DNA of 64,000 nucleotides from Runella aurantiaca (GTDB lineage Bacteria > Bacteroidota > Bacteroidia > Cytophagales > Spirosomataceae). The translations under genes were made by a program, and so were the position numbers. The stretch is from assembly GCF_003339505.1 (NCBI RefSeq), contig NZ_QPIW01000012.1:1-64000 (forward strand), in the 5' to 3' direction. Below are positions 26,204-35,120 of the stretch, in pieces. Every line of letters begins with the position of its first letter. The stretch's first letter is position 1. The notes under the pieces were generated by a model. The model saw nothing but the letters and a program-made list of their open reading frames with translations, did no database searches and had not been told where the DNA came from.

Positions 26204-26506
26204 ATGAGCAATTCATCAAAAGTATTGATCGCATTTTTGGCAGGCGTTGCTACGGGCGCCGCCGTTGGCGTTTTGTACGCACCCGAAAAAGGCGAAATCA
26301 CGCGTGACAAACTGTCGTATCGTCTTTCAAAATACCGTGAGCAATTACAGGGCCTTATCTCTGATTTGCTAGAAGGCAAAGATTTGCCCGAAAGTCTGGC
26401 AAAAGCAGAAGGACAAAAAGTGGTCACCGATGCACGCGAAAAAGCCGAACGGCTCTTGGAAGATGTGGACCGTCTGATGGCGCAAATCAAAGGACAAACT
26501 GCTTAA
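26204..26506 (+). CDS. YtxH domain-containing protein
   Basis: A 100-residue protein with the YtxH pattern: an N-terminal glycine/alanine-rich membrane helix (LIAFLAGVATGAAVGVLYAP), then EKGEITRDKL and a long amphipathic helix to the C-terminus (KAERLLEDVDRLMAQIKG). YtxH proteins are small membrane-anchored helical proteins, linked in Gram-positives to stress; the role here is unknown. It is second in the nusB operon, 13 bp before the DUF1573 gene. Confidence 0.85.
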   Translation: MSNSSKVLIAFLAGVATGAAVGVLYAPEKGEITRDKLSYRLSKYREQLQGLISDLLEGKDLPESLAKAEGQKVVTDAREKAERLLEDVDRLMAQIKGQTA

Positions 26507-26518
26507 TTTCAGTCCCCC

Positions 26519-26959
26519 ATGCGATACCTATTTTTAGCTTTAGTAAGTACGGTTCTTTTATCCTGCGGAAGCAATCAGGATAAAAACGCCACGAGCAACC
26601 TGGATGATAAACTTCCAAAGTTTGAATTTGCGGAAGACATTAAAAATGTTGACTTCGGTTCTCTTAAAGAAGGCGCTCAAGTAGAACACACGTTTAAATT
26701 CAAGAATGTAGGCGATTTTCCGCTCATCATCAACAACGTGAGCGCTTCGTGCGGCTGTACCATCCCCGAGTGGCCCCGCCAACCCATAGGCCCAGGCGAT
26801 GAAGGTGCCATTTTGGTTCGGTTCAACAGTAAAGGCAAACAGGGGCAACAGTTTAAAACAGTCACGATTTTTGCCAATACCAATCCAGCAACGACGGATA
26901 TTCAGTTCAAAGCCGACGTTGAAGCCGCTAAAGATTCAGTGACCACCAGTTCGCTCTAA
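26519..26959 (+). CDS. DUF1573 lipoprotein
   Basis: A 146-residue predicted lipoprotein with signal and lipobox (LVSTVLLSCGSN). The mature part matches DUF1573: FEFAEDIKNVDFGSLKEG, then EHTFKFKNVGDFPLIINNVSASCGCTIPEWP, a cysteine-bearing Ig-like sandwich of the ASPM/SPD-2/Hydin type. The function is unknown; it is likely outer-membrane or periplasm associated. It lies in an operon with yajC. Confidence 0.85.
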   Translation: MRYLFLALVSTVLLSCGSNQDKNATSNLDDKLPKFEFAEDIKNVDFGSLKEGAQVEHTFKFKNVGDFPLIINNVSASCGCTIPEWPRQPIGPGDEGAILVRFNSKGKQGQQFKTVTIFANTNPATTDIQFKADVEAAKDSVTTSSL

Positions 26960-27001
26960 AAACCAACGACAAACCTTTTATTTAACCCTAATCATAAACC
27001 C

Positions 27002-27313
27002 ATGCTCAACAGCATTTTTTTACAGGCCGGCGGCCAATCTTCCATGATTTACCAACTCCTTCTTTGGGCGGGTATCATTGGTGTATTTTACTTTTTCATG
27101 ATTCGCCCTCAGCAAAAGAAGCAGAAAGACCAAAAGAAATTTTTGGAAGAACTAAAAAAGGGAGACGAAGTAGTTACAATCGGCGGTTTGCACGGTACGG
27201 TAGTATCCGTATACGAAACGACCGTTACGCTTGAAGTAGACGGCAGCAAAGGCACAAAAATGAAATTCGAGAAATCATCCGTTTCGCGTTTGGCAGGTAC
27301 AAGTGCATCCTAA
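27002..27313 (+). CDS. yajC: Preprotein translocase accessory subunit YajC
   Basis: A 103-residue membrane protein. After a short periplasmic start comes one helix ([25 protein letters not shown]), then the cytoplasmic domain [20 protein letters not shown], diagnostic of YajC. It joins SecDF as an accessory of the Sec translocon. It sits between DUF1573 and the YbbR gene, a typical Bacteroidota order. Confidence 0.93.
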   Translation: MLNSIFLQAGGQSSMIYQLLLWAGIIGVFYFFMIRPQQKKQKDQKKFLEELKKGDEVVTIGGLHGTVVSVYETTVTLEVDGSKGTKMKFEKSSVSRLAGTSAS

Positions 27314-27323
27314 TTGACATCAA

Positions 27324-28097
27324 GTGGCGCAGATTCCCCTTTCATCCCAACCTTCTCGTAGCCGCATCATCCTGTTTAGTTTGGTGGCGGCTACGATTAT
27401 TTGGCTTTTCAATGAGCTTAACAAAGATGGATATACTCTTCGGGTCCAGTACCCCATTAATTTAACCTACAACGATTCGCTTTATATTCCCATTACGCCC
27501 CTTCCCAAAAGCGTCAGCGCTACGCTCACTGGAAACGGCTGGATGTTGCTGCGAAAATCACTTCCTTTTACAGTTTCGCCCGTTCAGTATCCCATTCTCA
27601 ACCCGCTTGCTACCCAAACCCTCAATCCGGCGGCATTGACCGCCATCATGCACGAACAAGTGAAAGATGTGCGAATCAGCAACGTGATGCTGGATGTAAA
27701 TCGCTTGGATTTTGAAGAACGAATGATCAAAACTACGGTGCTGAGAGTAGACAGTGCCGGATTGCAACTCTCGCCGCGATTTGTGGTATCAAGTTTCATC
27801 AATCTCCGCCCAACAACGGTCACGTTTGACGGCCCAACTTCGTTGGTAAGCGATATTGCAGACACTATTTTGGTACGGGTACCCGCCCAAAAAATAAGGG
27901 GTAATTACGATGAAGAGCTGCCCATCCGGTATCCCCAATCTCCCCTCTTGAAAGCAAGCACCGACCGTGTTTTTGTGAGTTTTGAAGTAGCGGAGTTATT
28001 CGGCAACATCCCCCCAACTTCTTCCCCAACCACGGAAGAAAAAACGACTCCAACGCCAAAATCCAAGTCGGGCGGCAAAAAATCAAAAAAGAAATAG
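27324..28097 (+). CDS. YbbR-like (CdaR family) protein
   Basis: A 257-residue protein with one N-terminal membrane helix (IILFSLVAATIIWLFNEL), two or three beta-rich YbbR-like repeats, and a lysine-rich tail (PTPKSKSGGKKSKKK). In Firmicutes, YbbR/CdaR regulates the di-adenylate cyclase CdaA; in Bacteroidota the role is less clear. It starts 11 bp after yajC, implying one transcript. Confidence 0.8.
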   Translation: MAQIPLSSQPSRSRIILFSLVAATIIWLFNELNKDGYTLRVQYPINLTYNDSLYIPITPLPKSVSATLTGNGWMLLRKSLPFTVSPVQYPILNPLATQTLNPAALTAIMHEQVKDVRISNVMLDVNRLDFEERMIKTTVLRVDSAGLQLSPRFVVSSFINLRPTTVTFDGPTSLVSDIADTILVRVPAQKIRGNYDEELPIRYPQSPLLKASTDRVFVSFEVAELFGNIPPTSSPTTEEKTTPTPKSKSGGKKSKKK

Positions 28098-28157
28098 ACT
28101 TATTTCAAACGGCAGACTGACTACCTTCGATTTTTAAAATCGTAAATCAACCCTCCA

Positions 28158-28751
28158 TTGGAAATGCTCCAAATCGGTATCACAGGCGGTATAGGCTCGG
28201 GCAAGAGCATTGTTTGTCGGATTTTTTCGGCTTTGGGCATCCCTGTATACTCCGCCGACGACCGCGCCAAATGGTTGCTTAATCACGACCTTACTCTCAA
28301 AAACGCCGTTACTGAGTTATTGGGTAGCGAGGCCTATTTACCAAACGGCAGTTACAACCGCGCTTGGGTGGCGAGTCAAGTGTTTCAGAATCCTCCGCTG
28401 TTGCAAAAACTAAACGCTATCGTACATCCTCGGGTGAGTGAAGATACGCAGAAATGGGTCGAGCACAACACCAACGCGCCTTACCTCATCAAAGAAGCGG
28501 CCATTATGGCCAAAGCGGGCCAAAACAACGCCCTCGCTCAAGTGATTGTGGTTTATGCCCCCGCCGACCTACGCGTAGCCCGCGTGCTGCAACGTGACCC
28601 TCAACGCTCAGAAAAAGAAGTCCGCGACATTATAGCCCGTCAAATTTCTGACGAAGAGCGCCATAAAATCGCTGATTTTATCATCTACAATGATGAAAGC
28701 CAACTGCTGATTCCGCAGGTGTGGGGGCTTCATCAGTTGTTCAAAAAATAA
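28158..28751 (+). CDS. coaE: Dephospho-CoA kinase
   Basis: A 197-residue P-loop kinase adding the 3'-phosphate to dephospho-CoA, the last step of coenzyme A synthesis. It has GITGGIGSGKS (Walker A, 7-17), the VYSADDRAKWLL segment, INAIVHPR-like NAIVHPRV, and the lid region RVLQRDPQRSEKEV. It closes the nusB operon. Complete. Confidence 0.95.
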   Translation: MEMLQIGITGGIGSGKSIVCRIFSALGIPVYSADDRAKWLLNHDLTLKNAVTELLGSEAYLPNGSYNRAWVASQVFQNPPLLQKLNAIVHPRVSEDTQKWVEHNTNAPYLIKEAAIMAKAGQNNALAQVIVVYAPADLRVARVLQRDPQRSEKEVRDIIARQISDEERHKIADFIIYNDESQLLIPQVWGLHQLFKK

Positions 28752-28768
28752 TATTCTGGCAACGTTTT

Positions 28769-29854
28769 TCAACGTTCATCCATCTCAAACGCTACCGTTT
28801 TTACCCGCTTACTGACCGTCCCGTCGGGCAGCGTTTCTTCCAAAATCATGGACTGCGCCGCGGCCAATTCAAATACTTCTTGCATGTTACGAATGGCGGC
28901 GGAGGGTACAGATGCAACTTCCAGTTGCTGAAGCAATGAGGCAGCATCAACAACCGAAATTTTCTCGGCCAGTTTTGCATTCAATGCTGCTCGGTTTTTG
29001 ACCCGTTCCACATTTGAACTAAATGAGGGCTGCGTTAAAATTTCTGATAAATCCAGCACTTGACACAAATTTCTGAACTGCTTTTCGGTGCCAACGGCCA
29101 ATAAAATCGCTTTTCCATCGCTGCAAGTGTACATATCGCCGTAAGGGGCAATATTGGGATGTTGCGTGCCCATCCGTTGAGGAATGTGGGTGGCCATGAG
29201 CCAATTAGTCGCCTGATTGACCAACGACGCCACGGCCGAGTCAAACAAAGAAGTTGCCACATAAGCTCCTTTTCCCGTTTGGGTACGACGCAACAACGCC
29301 AACAATATTCCTTCTTTCAACTGATGTGCTGCCAACACATCAATCAGCGCAACGGGCATTTTGACGGGCGGCCCGCCCGCTTCGCCATTCATGTACAAAA
29401 AACCCGCTTCGGCTTGCAGTACCACGTCAAATGCGGGACGTTCGCTGTGATCATCAAAGGCATTGAGCTGCGCAAAAATCAATTTTGGATTGATTTGGGA
29501 AAGCGTTGGATAATCTACCCCCAATTTTTCGGCGACGGTTGTTCGATAATTACTAATCACAATATCGGCATTCTGAAGCAATCCATACACTTGCTCACGG
29601 TCATCAGCATCTTCTAAATCAAGCAGATAGATCTTTTTATTCCAGTTGACACTTGCGTAATAGGCCGAATACGAAGAAGAGGAATCTTCGGTGGGTAGTT
29701 TCCAAGAACGTGTCATGTCGCCACCCGTTTTTTTATTCTCAATTTTTATCACTTCTGCGCCCAATTCGGCAAAAAACATCCCCACGGCAGGCCCCGCCAA
29801 AACGCTGGCCAATTCGACTACTTTGAGCCGGTTTTTGAAAAATTGTTCGGTCAT
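28769..29854 (-). CDS. CaiB/BaiF family CoA transferase
   Basis: A 361-residue family III CoA transferase/alpha-methylacyl-CoA racemase-like protein. The signatures are the N-terminal VVELASVLAGPAVGMFFAELGAEVIKIE, then NWNKKIYLLDL and ADIVISNY, the usual fold with a conserved catalytic Asp region (FDVVLQAEAGFL). Substrate unknown. Convergent with coaE, 17 bp apart. Confidence 0.88.
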   Translation of the reverse strand: MTEQFFKNRLKVVELASVLAGPAVGMFFAELGAEVIKIENKKTGGDMTRSWKLPTEDSSSSYSAYYASVNWNKKIYLLDLEDADDREQVYGLLQNADIVISNYRTTVAEKLGVDYPTLSQINPKLIFAQLNAFDDHSERPAFDVVLQAEAGFLYMNGEAGGPPVKMPVALIDVLAAHQLKEGILLALLRRTQTGKGAYVATSLFDSAVASLVNQATNWLMATHIPQRMGTQHPNIAPYGDMYTCSDGKAILLAVGTEKQFRNLCQVLDLSEILTQPSFSSNVERVKNRAALNAKLAEKISVVDAASLLQQLEVASVPSAAIRNMQEVFELAAAQSMILEETLPDGTVSKRVKTVAFEMDER

Positions 29855-29958
29855 ACATTCGGCTTATTTGTCCCAAATTTGCCAACTATTCTTTGATTTT
29901 CAGTAATGATTCGGTTACTTTACCAACTCTTACTCATCATTAAAATCAGATTGCGATC

Positions 29959-30513
29959 ATGAATGAAGGATATAACCCCGAGGAAATCAAATTATTAAAG
30001 GAAGAGTGCCAAGAAGCAGGCACCAACTTCATTCATTGCGACGATGAAGATGTCAGTACCTCCGAAAATGGCGAATTGGCCCACGTCCAGTTTGTAGGTA
30101 GTTATAAAGGTCAGGAAGTTATTTATGATGCCATCATTTATACGTTGCGCCTGCACCACAGCAGTTTGGTGTACGAAAAAGCGGTAGAACAAGCCCAAAA
30201 AGTATATCCTGATTACCTGCCATTGGACGAACGCGCTCCCGGCTATAAAATCAGCCCTGCCGTGGAAGAAGAGGCCGAAGAACTCATCACCGAACTTATC
30301 GAATCCATTGAGGAAGAAGAGGAAGTAAAGGTCAAAGAACATTTGGAAATTGAGCCAGAATTTGAATATGGCGTAGGCTTAGACGCTTGTCTCAACATCG
30401 AGGCCGTTACCGACGAAGTGATTACGAAATTTATCGAAGACTTTAACCACGGTCGTCTGAAATTGGATACAACGCTGTATTCTTTCACCAGCGACGAAGA
30501 AGACGAAGATTAA
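29959..30513 (+). CDS. Acidic hypothetical protein
   Basis: A 184-residue cytoplasmic protein of unknown family. The N-terminal ~100 residues look like a small alpha-beta domain (FIHCDDEDVST, HVQFVGSYKGQEVIYDAIIYTLRLHHSSL). A glutamate-rich central helix (VEEEAEELITELIESIEEEEE) follows, then LDACLNIEAVTDEVITKFIEDFNHGRLKLD and an acidic tail. No catalytic motif or signal peptide is present. Its overall acidity suggests a binding or chaperone-like role, which is speculative. Confidence 0.75.
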   Translation: MNEGYNPEEIKLLKEECQEAGTNFIHCDDEDVSTSENGELAHVQFVGSYKGQEVIYDAIIYTLRLHHSSLVYEKAVEQAQKVYPDYLPLDERAPGYKISPAVEEEAEELITELIESIEEEEEVKVKEHLEIEPEFEYGVGLDACLNIEAVTDEVITKFIEDFNHGRLKLDTTLYSFTSDEEDED

Positions 30514-30532
30514 TTTGATACAAATGCAGTCT

Positions 30533-30602
30533 ACAGTAGGCAGTAAACAGTTAGCTTAGGTTAAAACCAATCTAACATTGATTCGTTGACACTGCCTACT
30601 GT
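30533..30602. repeat. Inverted repeat acagtaggcagt / actgcctactgt
   Basis: Perfect 12-bp arms (30533-30544, 30591-30602) around 46 bp of AT-rich sequence, between convergent genes. The cagtaggcagt wording resembles dispersed intergenic repeats. Confidence 0.5.
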
Positions 30603-30622
30603 CATACTATAAACTGCCAGCT

Positions 30623-31252
30623 CTATTCTGACCGTTTGGCAAAGGCCAGATAAACTCCCAAACCCAACATCATAGCCCCCGTCACCTTGTTTTGGATGCG
30701 AGAAAAATGAGGTAGTTGGTTTAGATACCTTCCTGCTTTCCCAAAAAATACCGCCACGGCCGCGTTTACCAGCGTTCCTGAAACGTTAAACCAAATACCC
30801 AACACCAATACCTGCCACTTGAAATCTTCGGAATGAACGTCGGCAAATTGGGGCAAAAAAGCCAGAAAAAATAGCGCCACTTTGGGGTTAAGCACGTTGG
30901 TATAAACTCCCTGCCAAAATATTTTTTTTAAAGGTGTAGATTCCAGAGATGATTGGGTTGACAGGGTATTTTTGCTCAATAAAGACGTAATTCCTAAATA
31001 GCACAAATACCCCACTCCCAGAAACTTGACAATATTGAACGCCACCGCCGACTCAGCAATCAGCACCGAAAGCCCCAAAACCGCCGCAAAAGTATGTACC
31101 AAACATCCACCTGCGATACCCAAAGCCGATACAATACCCGCTTGAATTCCTTGAGTAGTACTGCGCGTGGCCACGTAAATCATGTCGGAGCCTGGCGTAA
31201 GATTAAGCATTAAGGTCGCAAAAGCGAAAAGTAGAAACTCGTTTGGATTCAT
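30623..31252 (-). CDS. LysE family amino-acid exporter
   Basis: A 209-residue membrane protein with six helices. The family signature LNLTPGSDMIYVATRSTTQGIQAG appears at residues ~16-40, with the conserved G...S.AG.......AVLGLS stretch after it. LysE/RhtB members export amino acids or homoserine lactones. The specific substrate is unknown. A hairpin from the upstream gene separates transcripts. Confidence 0.88.
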   Translation of the reverse strand: MNPNEFLLFAFATLMLNLTPGSDMIYVATRSTTQGIQAGIVSALGIAGGCLVHTFAAVLGLSVLIAESAVAFNIVKFLGVGYLCYLGITSLLSKNTLSTQSSLESTPLKKIFWQGVYTNVLNPKVALFFLAFLPQFADVHSEDFKWQVLVLGIWFNVSGTLVNAAVAVFFGKAGRYLNQLPHFSRIQNKVTGAMMLGLGVYLAFAKRSE

Positions 31253-31254
31253 AC

Positions 31255-31294
31255 AAAAAGCGTTTTGGTTTACTGTTTTGGTAACGCAAAACGC
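31255..31294 (-). terminator. Terminator after the intradiol-dioxygenase-like gene
   Basis: An 8-bp stem (gcgttttg at 31260-31267 and caaaacgc at 31287-31294) followed on the minus strand by a T5 run (plus aaaaa at 31255-31259). It begins at the gene's stop codon. Confidence 0.6.
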
Positions 31295-31900
31295 CTAGTG
31301 ATAATTCGGGATATTCTTCCCTAAAATAATGTCTCTTTTGCCAATCCAAACTCCTTGTTCATTTTTGGTCAATTTGATAATACCCGACCCACCTCGGTTC
31401 TGGGCGTTTGAGCGGTCTTTTTGGGTCAATAGTGAATCACCTTCAAATTGATATTCATCAATCCAATATTCATTCTTGGCGGTTTCTTTGATGATGGGAT
31501 GCACATGCGCCGCAAACTTTTGACCTGGATACGCCGCCGGACGAATGGTACTGAACTGATACCTTCCCTGTGCGTCGGTTTTTATCCAGCCCCGCAGATG
31601 CCCATGCCGACGGGCATGGACCTGCGTGGCGGTGGGTGTATATTCTCCCTTTACATCGGTATGATACACGTACAAAATTACATCAGTCGCGGGGGTTTTG
31701 CCATCAGCTTGGTAAATCTTACCGCTGATTTCCATGCGCTCACCCGCTTCTTTGGCATCAGCGATAGTGGTTTGCCAAGATAGTGTTTTCGGCATTCCTT
31801 CAAACATCATTTCGCAATCTTCACAGCTGTCGCCCACTTTTTGGGCTTGAGAAAGCACACCTACAAAAAGCAAAATTGAGAAAATAAGAAGGTTTTTCAT
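31295..31900 (-). CDS. Secreted intradiol ring-cleavage dioxygenase-like protein
   Basis: From ATG 31900, a 201-residue exported protein (MKNLLIFSILLFVGVLSQA signal). The core resembles the beta-sandwich of protocatechuate-type dioxygenases: ISGKIYQADGKTPATDVILYVYHTD, RGWIKTDAQGRYQFSTIRPA, AAHVHPIIKE. Candidate iron ligands are a Tyr in GEYTPT and the two His of AAHVHP. Many secreted Bacteroidota members may not act on catechols. The in-frame upstream ATG at 31951 would spoil the signal peptide. Confidence 0.75.
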   Translation of the reverse strand: MKNLLIFSILLFVGVLSQAQKVGDSCEDCEMMFEGMPKTLSWQTTIADAKEAGERMEISGKIYQADGKTPATDVILYVYHTDVKGEYTPTATQVHARRHGHLRGWIKTDAQGRYQFSTIRPAAYPGQKFAAHVHPIIKETAKNEYWIDEYQFEGDSLLTQKDRSNAQNRGGSGIIKLTKNEQGVWIGKRDIILGKNIPNYH

Positions 31901-32244
31901 GGCCGTATCGTGTTGGTTTTCTGATACAAACCAAAAAAAATGGCTGAACATGAGCTAATTTATTAGGTGAGATGTCAGAATTCCTTGACATGCTACTTTA
32001 TACGCAATTAGTTTTAGTGAATTTTGAAGCAGGATTGCCCGGGGATAGAAACTACAAAATGCACCGGAGGAAGGGCTTGCCGATTTTTTGATTATTTTAT
32101 GTTGATTAGAATAGATAGAACACGCAAAAGTGTATCGCAATAAGCCAGTGTTTAAATCAGTACATCTACTATAAAAATTGAATAAGCCAAGATTTAAATA
32201 GGCACTTGGAAGTTTTGAAAGCTATATTTAGTAGTGAATAAAAA
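31901..32244. other. Intergenic region without recognisable gene
   Basis: About 340 bp, AT-rich, between two minus-strand genes. It holds an imperfect 25-bp direct repeat 42 bp apart (32139 and 32181; shared words aataagcca and tttaaat). I see no coding sequence, promoter box or RNA structure that I would defend. Confidence 0.4.
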
Positions 32245-33669
32245 TCATTGAATAGCTTTTACCTGACTTCTCAATGTATTTGTTGCATTTTCCCAAACAA
32301 GAACTGTAGTCGTTTTTTTATTGACTGCGTTCATAATATATCTATTATGAATATTATCGGCCTCAGTAATGAAAGGCTCAATTTGTTTTGCCCAAATATC
32401 CAACTGAGAAAGCATTTTATTGTTTGCAACGAAATTAGTCTGGAACCGATTTTTAATAAAATTATATTCTGAATCAAAACTTACCCATGCCGCTGTTAGC
32501 TTATCACAAGCGGCCGAACGCTGTTTTAGGGTACTGCTTCCACTTGTAAAAGGCAAACAGTCTTTCGATGTTTCTCCCCATTTATCGGCTAACGCCGTAT
32601 TATCATTAGCATTTCTGATTATATGCTCAAAAGTGCCGTCCATATCCCATGGAATGAGATGCATTTTTCTGTTTTTTTTGTCTTCAAACCAGTAAAAATT
32701 CTTATTTACACAAGAATTTACCATTTCATTGCTGCAATACCAATGAAATGGGCCATCGTCGTGCCTGATTGCTCTGTCTACCACAATATAAGACATTATT
32801 TCGTCGATTTTCATGTATTCTCTTATCACTTCTTTGCCCGTTGATGCGTTAGAAGCAGCAATTGCCTGACTAAATTCTTTGATTAAATTAATATCTTTTT
32901 CCGCCTCATTGGTTTTTAGGGCGTCTATAAAAGCATTATCCGCCTGGAGTTCGCCGTTGGCTTTTACCGGCCAAACTTCCTTGTAGATATTACCATTTCC
33001 TTGCTTATAAAAATACTTGGCAAAGCGATTATCAATTTCTTCGGTTAGACCGTATAAACCCGAATATTTATTATTAATCAGCAACCTTGCATGAACCGAG
33101 CGAGGAGAAGGAACCCCCATTTGGGCAAAAAGCCAATAGGCCAAGCGTTCACGGAGCTGCGATTTATCATAGTTTTGCGCATGGAATTGAAGTTTGTTTA
33201 CGTCGAAAAAACGTTCTTTACGGTCTTTCCAATTGATTTTTATCTGCATACTGAGCTTCTCACACGTTTTTTGTCCTGAAGGGTTCGCCCAATCAGGGTT
33301 CGACAAACAGCCTGCAAAAGCCCCAATCGAACCTTTGTAACGCACACCAACCGGACTGATAGTATCACCCTCAAATATCAAAGCGGCCTCTACATATTCT
33401 TCTTTGGCGGGGTCGGAATCTAATTTTGACAGGTCATCGTTTTTAATAATCAGTTCATACGTTCTTACTTTTTCCTGGTTATAGATATAATCGGAGCTTT
33501 CTTGTAGATACTTTTCATTGCCTTTGGGTATTATGTTGGGTAGGATTTGATTTGGAATAGTAGAATTTATTGGAGTCGGCATATCTTTTGAGCAGGAAAG
33601 AGTTATTACTAAGCCCAAAGTGGCAAGTGTCAACAATTTATAATACTTATTTAATCGACAGCCAGTCAT
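32245..33669 (-). CDS. CotH kinase family lipoprotein
   Basis: A 474-residue predicted lipoprotein (signal and lipobox ending VITLSCSKD). The core is the CotH kinase domain: YELIIKNDDLSKL, GVRYKGSIGAF, FDVNKLQFHAQNYDKSQLRERLAYWLF, YGLTEEIDN, and the catalytic-like HLIPWDMDGTFE. CotH proteins are secretory kinases that phosphorylate coat or surface proteins. The surface target is unknown. Monocistronic, with long gaps either side. Confidence 0.85.
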   Translation of the reverse strand: MTGCRLNKYYKLLTLATLGLVITLSCSKDMPTPINSTIPNQILPNIIPKGNEKYLQESSDYIYNQEKVRTYELIIKNDDLSKLDSDPAKEEYVEAALIFEGDTISPVGVRYKGSIGAFAGCLSNPDWANPSGQKTCEKLSMQIKINWKDRKERFFDVNKLQFHAQNYDKSQLRERLAYWLFAQMGVPSPRSVHARLLINNKYSGLYGLTEEIDNRFAKYFYKQGNGNIYKEVWPVKANGELQADNAFIDALKTNEAEKDINLIKEFSQAIAASNASTGKEVIREYMKIDEIMSYIVVDRAIRHDDGPFHWYCSNEMVNSCVNKNFYWFEDKKNRKMHLIPWDMDGTFEHIIRNANDNTALADKWGETSKDCLPFTSGSSTLKQRSAACDKLTAAWVSFDSEYNFIKNRFQTNFVANNKMLSQLDIWAKQIEPFITEADNIHNRYIMNAVNKKTTTVLVWENATNTLRSQVKAIQ

Positions 33670-34055
33670 TGATGTGGGTATTTTAGCGTAAAAAACAGTA
33701 AGTACAGGGGATAAAATAAATCGTCAATTTAATGCTTTATAAGTAGAAGAAGATAAATTTCTAATCAAAAATTGACTGCAATAAAATAGCTCACTTAATA
33801 CTCCTTATTCAGGTGAAATACCTCTGGCATGAGAGACCCTGCGAAAACAGACTGTCGACACAGTAGGGTATATAGAAAACGTTAATCATAAAAACGCTAC
33901 TTTCAGGGATTGGGCAAAAATTCAAACTACATCATGTCTAAAATGAGCATTTCCGGGTTGTCCCAAAAAACTTTTACTCTTCGTTAATCTTCATTAACAA
34001 GTCCTTAACAAAAGCTCAGCATAAAACCGGTAGGTTTGTTGAAAATCAAAAAGGA
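33670..34055. other. Divergent intergenic region
   Basis: About 386 bp between the divergent CotH and propeller genes. AT-rich; probably carries both promoters, but no perfect TAnnTTTG box was found. No coding sequence seen. Confidence 0.35.
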
Positions 34056-35084
34056 ATGATGATAAAATACGCAAAATCAGTTGCTCCGTTGCTGATGTTT
34101 GTTTTTTGCAGTTTCTGTAACGCACAAAACAAAACTGAATTACCAACCGGTCATACCGAGTACAAAAACAAAGGCGTAATCACCTCTTACGGACCTAACA
34201 CATCGGTTCGTACCATCAGGCAAGATAGAAAAGGAAACATTTGGCTTGCTTCAAACGAAGGGATTATTCGATACGATTCCAACCAGACAGTTGGAAAATC
34301 GTTTACCAATATCACAGGCGACTTGAGTCCCAATCGCTTCTTTTCTGTGTTAGAAGATAGAAAGGGAAATTTTTGGTTCGGTAATAATGGCTCAGGTGCT
34401 TACTATTACGATCCGGTTGAGAAATCCATTCAACATTTCACCACCGAGGACGGACTTCCCAGTAATCAGATTATTTGTATGTATGAAGATAGAACCGGCA
34501 ATATTTGGTTCGGTACCAGCAGTGGAGCAAGTTGTTATAATGGAAAATCTTTTCGAAATTTCACAACTAAAGGAGGACTGCCCGATAATTGGATTAGTTC
34601 TATTATTGAAGACAAAACAGGGAAGTTGTGGCTTGGCACAGGAGGCAATGCCTGCATTTATGATGGAAAAATATTTACAATTTTTACTGTGAACGGCAGC
34701 ACTTTTAGGAATGTTTGGTCTATCATCGAAGATAAAAAAGGCAATATTTGGCTTGGAGGAAGCGATGGCCTTTGGCGCTATGACGGCAGTACATCTACCA
34801 CTTTCACCGAGAATTTTGTTGGTTATGTTTACGAAGATAAAAAAGGGAACATTTGGACCAGTGGAAAAAATGTGAATGGAATTTGGGTACTTTCTCGTTA
34901 TGATGAAAAGTCATCCTCCGGTAAAAAGCCAACGGTCATTGAAATAACCCAATCACTCAACCTGTTTGGGATTTTAGAAGCGAATGATGGCAGTATTTGG
35001 TTTGGCTCATTTGATGGAGTATATCGTTATGACTCCAGACGGGCAGTTGGACATACCATTACCGACTTTAAGAATCAGAAATAA
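34056..35084 (+). CDS. Secreted two-component-regulator-type propeller protein
   Basis: A 342-residue exported protein (signal ending SFCNA, cleavage before QNK). Seven ~40-residue repeats carry the Reg_prop word (E)DxxGNIWxGT, e.g. QDRKGNIWLAS, EDRTGNIWFGT, EDKKGNIWLGG, ending in DGVYRYD. Seven repeats make a complete beta-propeller. Such propellers normally form the sensor half of hybrid two-component proteins; here no membrane anchor, kinase or regulator domain follows. It may bind a ligand in the periplasm or outside. Confidence 0.82.
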   Translation: MMIKYAKSVAPLLMFVFCSFCNAQNKTELPTGHTEYKNKGVITSYGPNTSVRTIRQDRKGNIWLASNEGIIRYDSNQTVGKSFTNITGDLSPNRFFSVLEDRKGNFWFGNNGSGAYYYDPVEKSIQHFTTEDGLPSNQIICMYEDRTGNIWFGTSSGASCYNGKSFRNFTTKGGLPDNWISSIIEDKTGKLWLGTGGNACIYDGKIFTIFTVNGSTFRNVWSIIEDKKGNIWLGGSDGLWRYDGSTSTTFTENFVGYVYEDKKGNIWTSGKNVNGIWVLSRYDEKSSSGKKPTVIEITQSLNLFGILEANDGSIWFGSFDGVYRYDSRRAVGHTITDFKNQK

Positions 35085-35120
35085 TGTGTATAGCCGATAA
35101 CTTTAAAAATGGCGGGAAGT

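Noticed and set aside
27558-28086. Antisense frames in the YbbR and coaE region
   Set aside because: Opposite strand of an intact conserved operon, with no motif.
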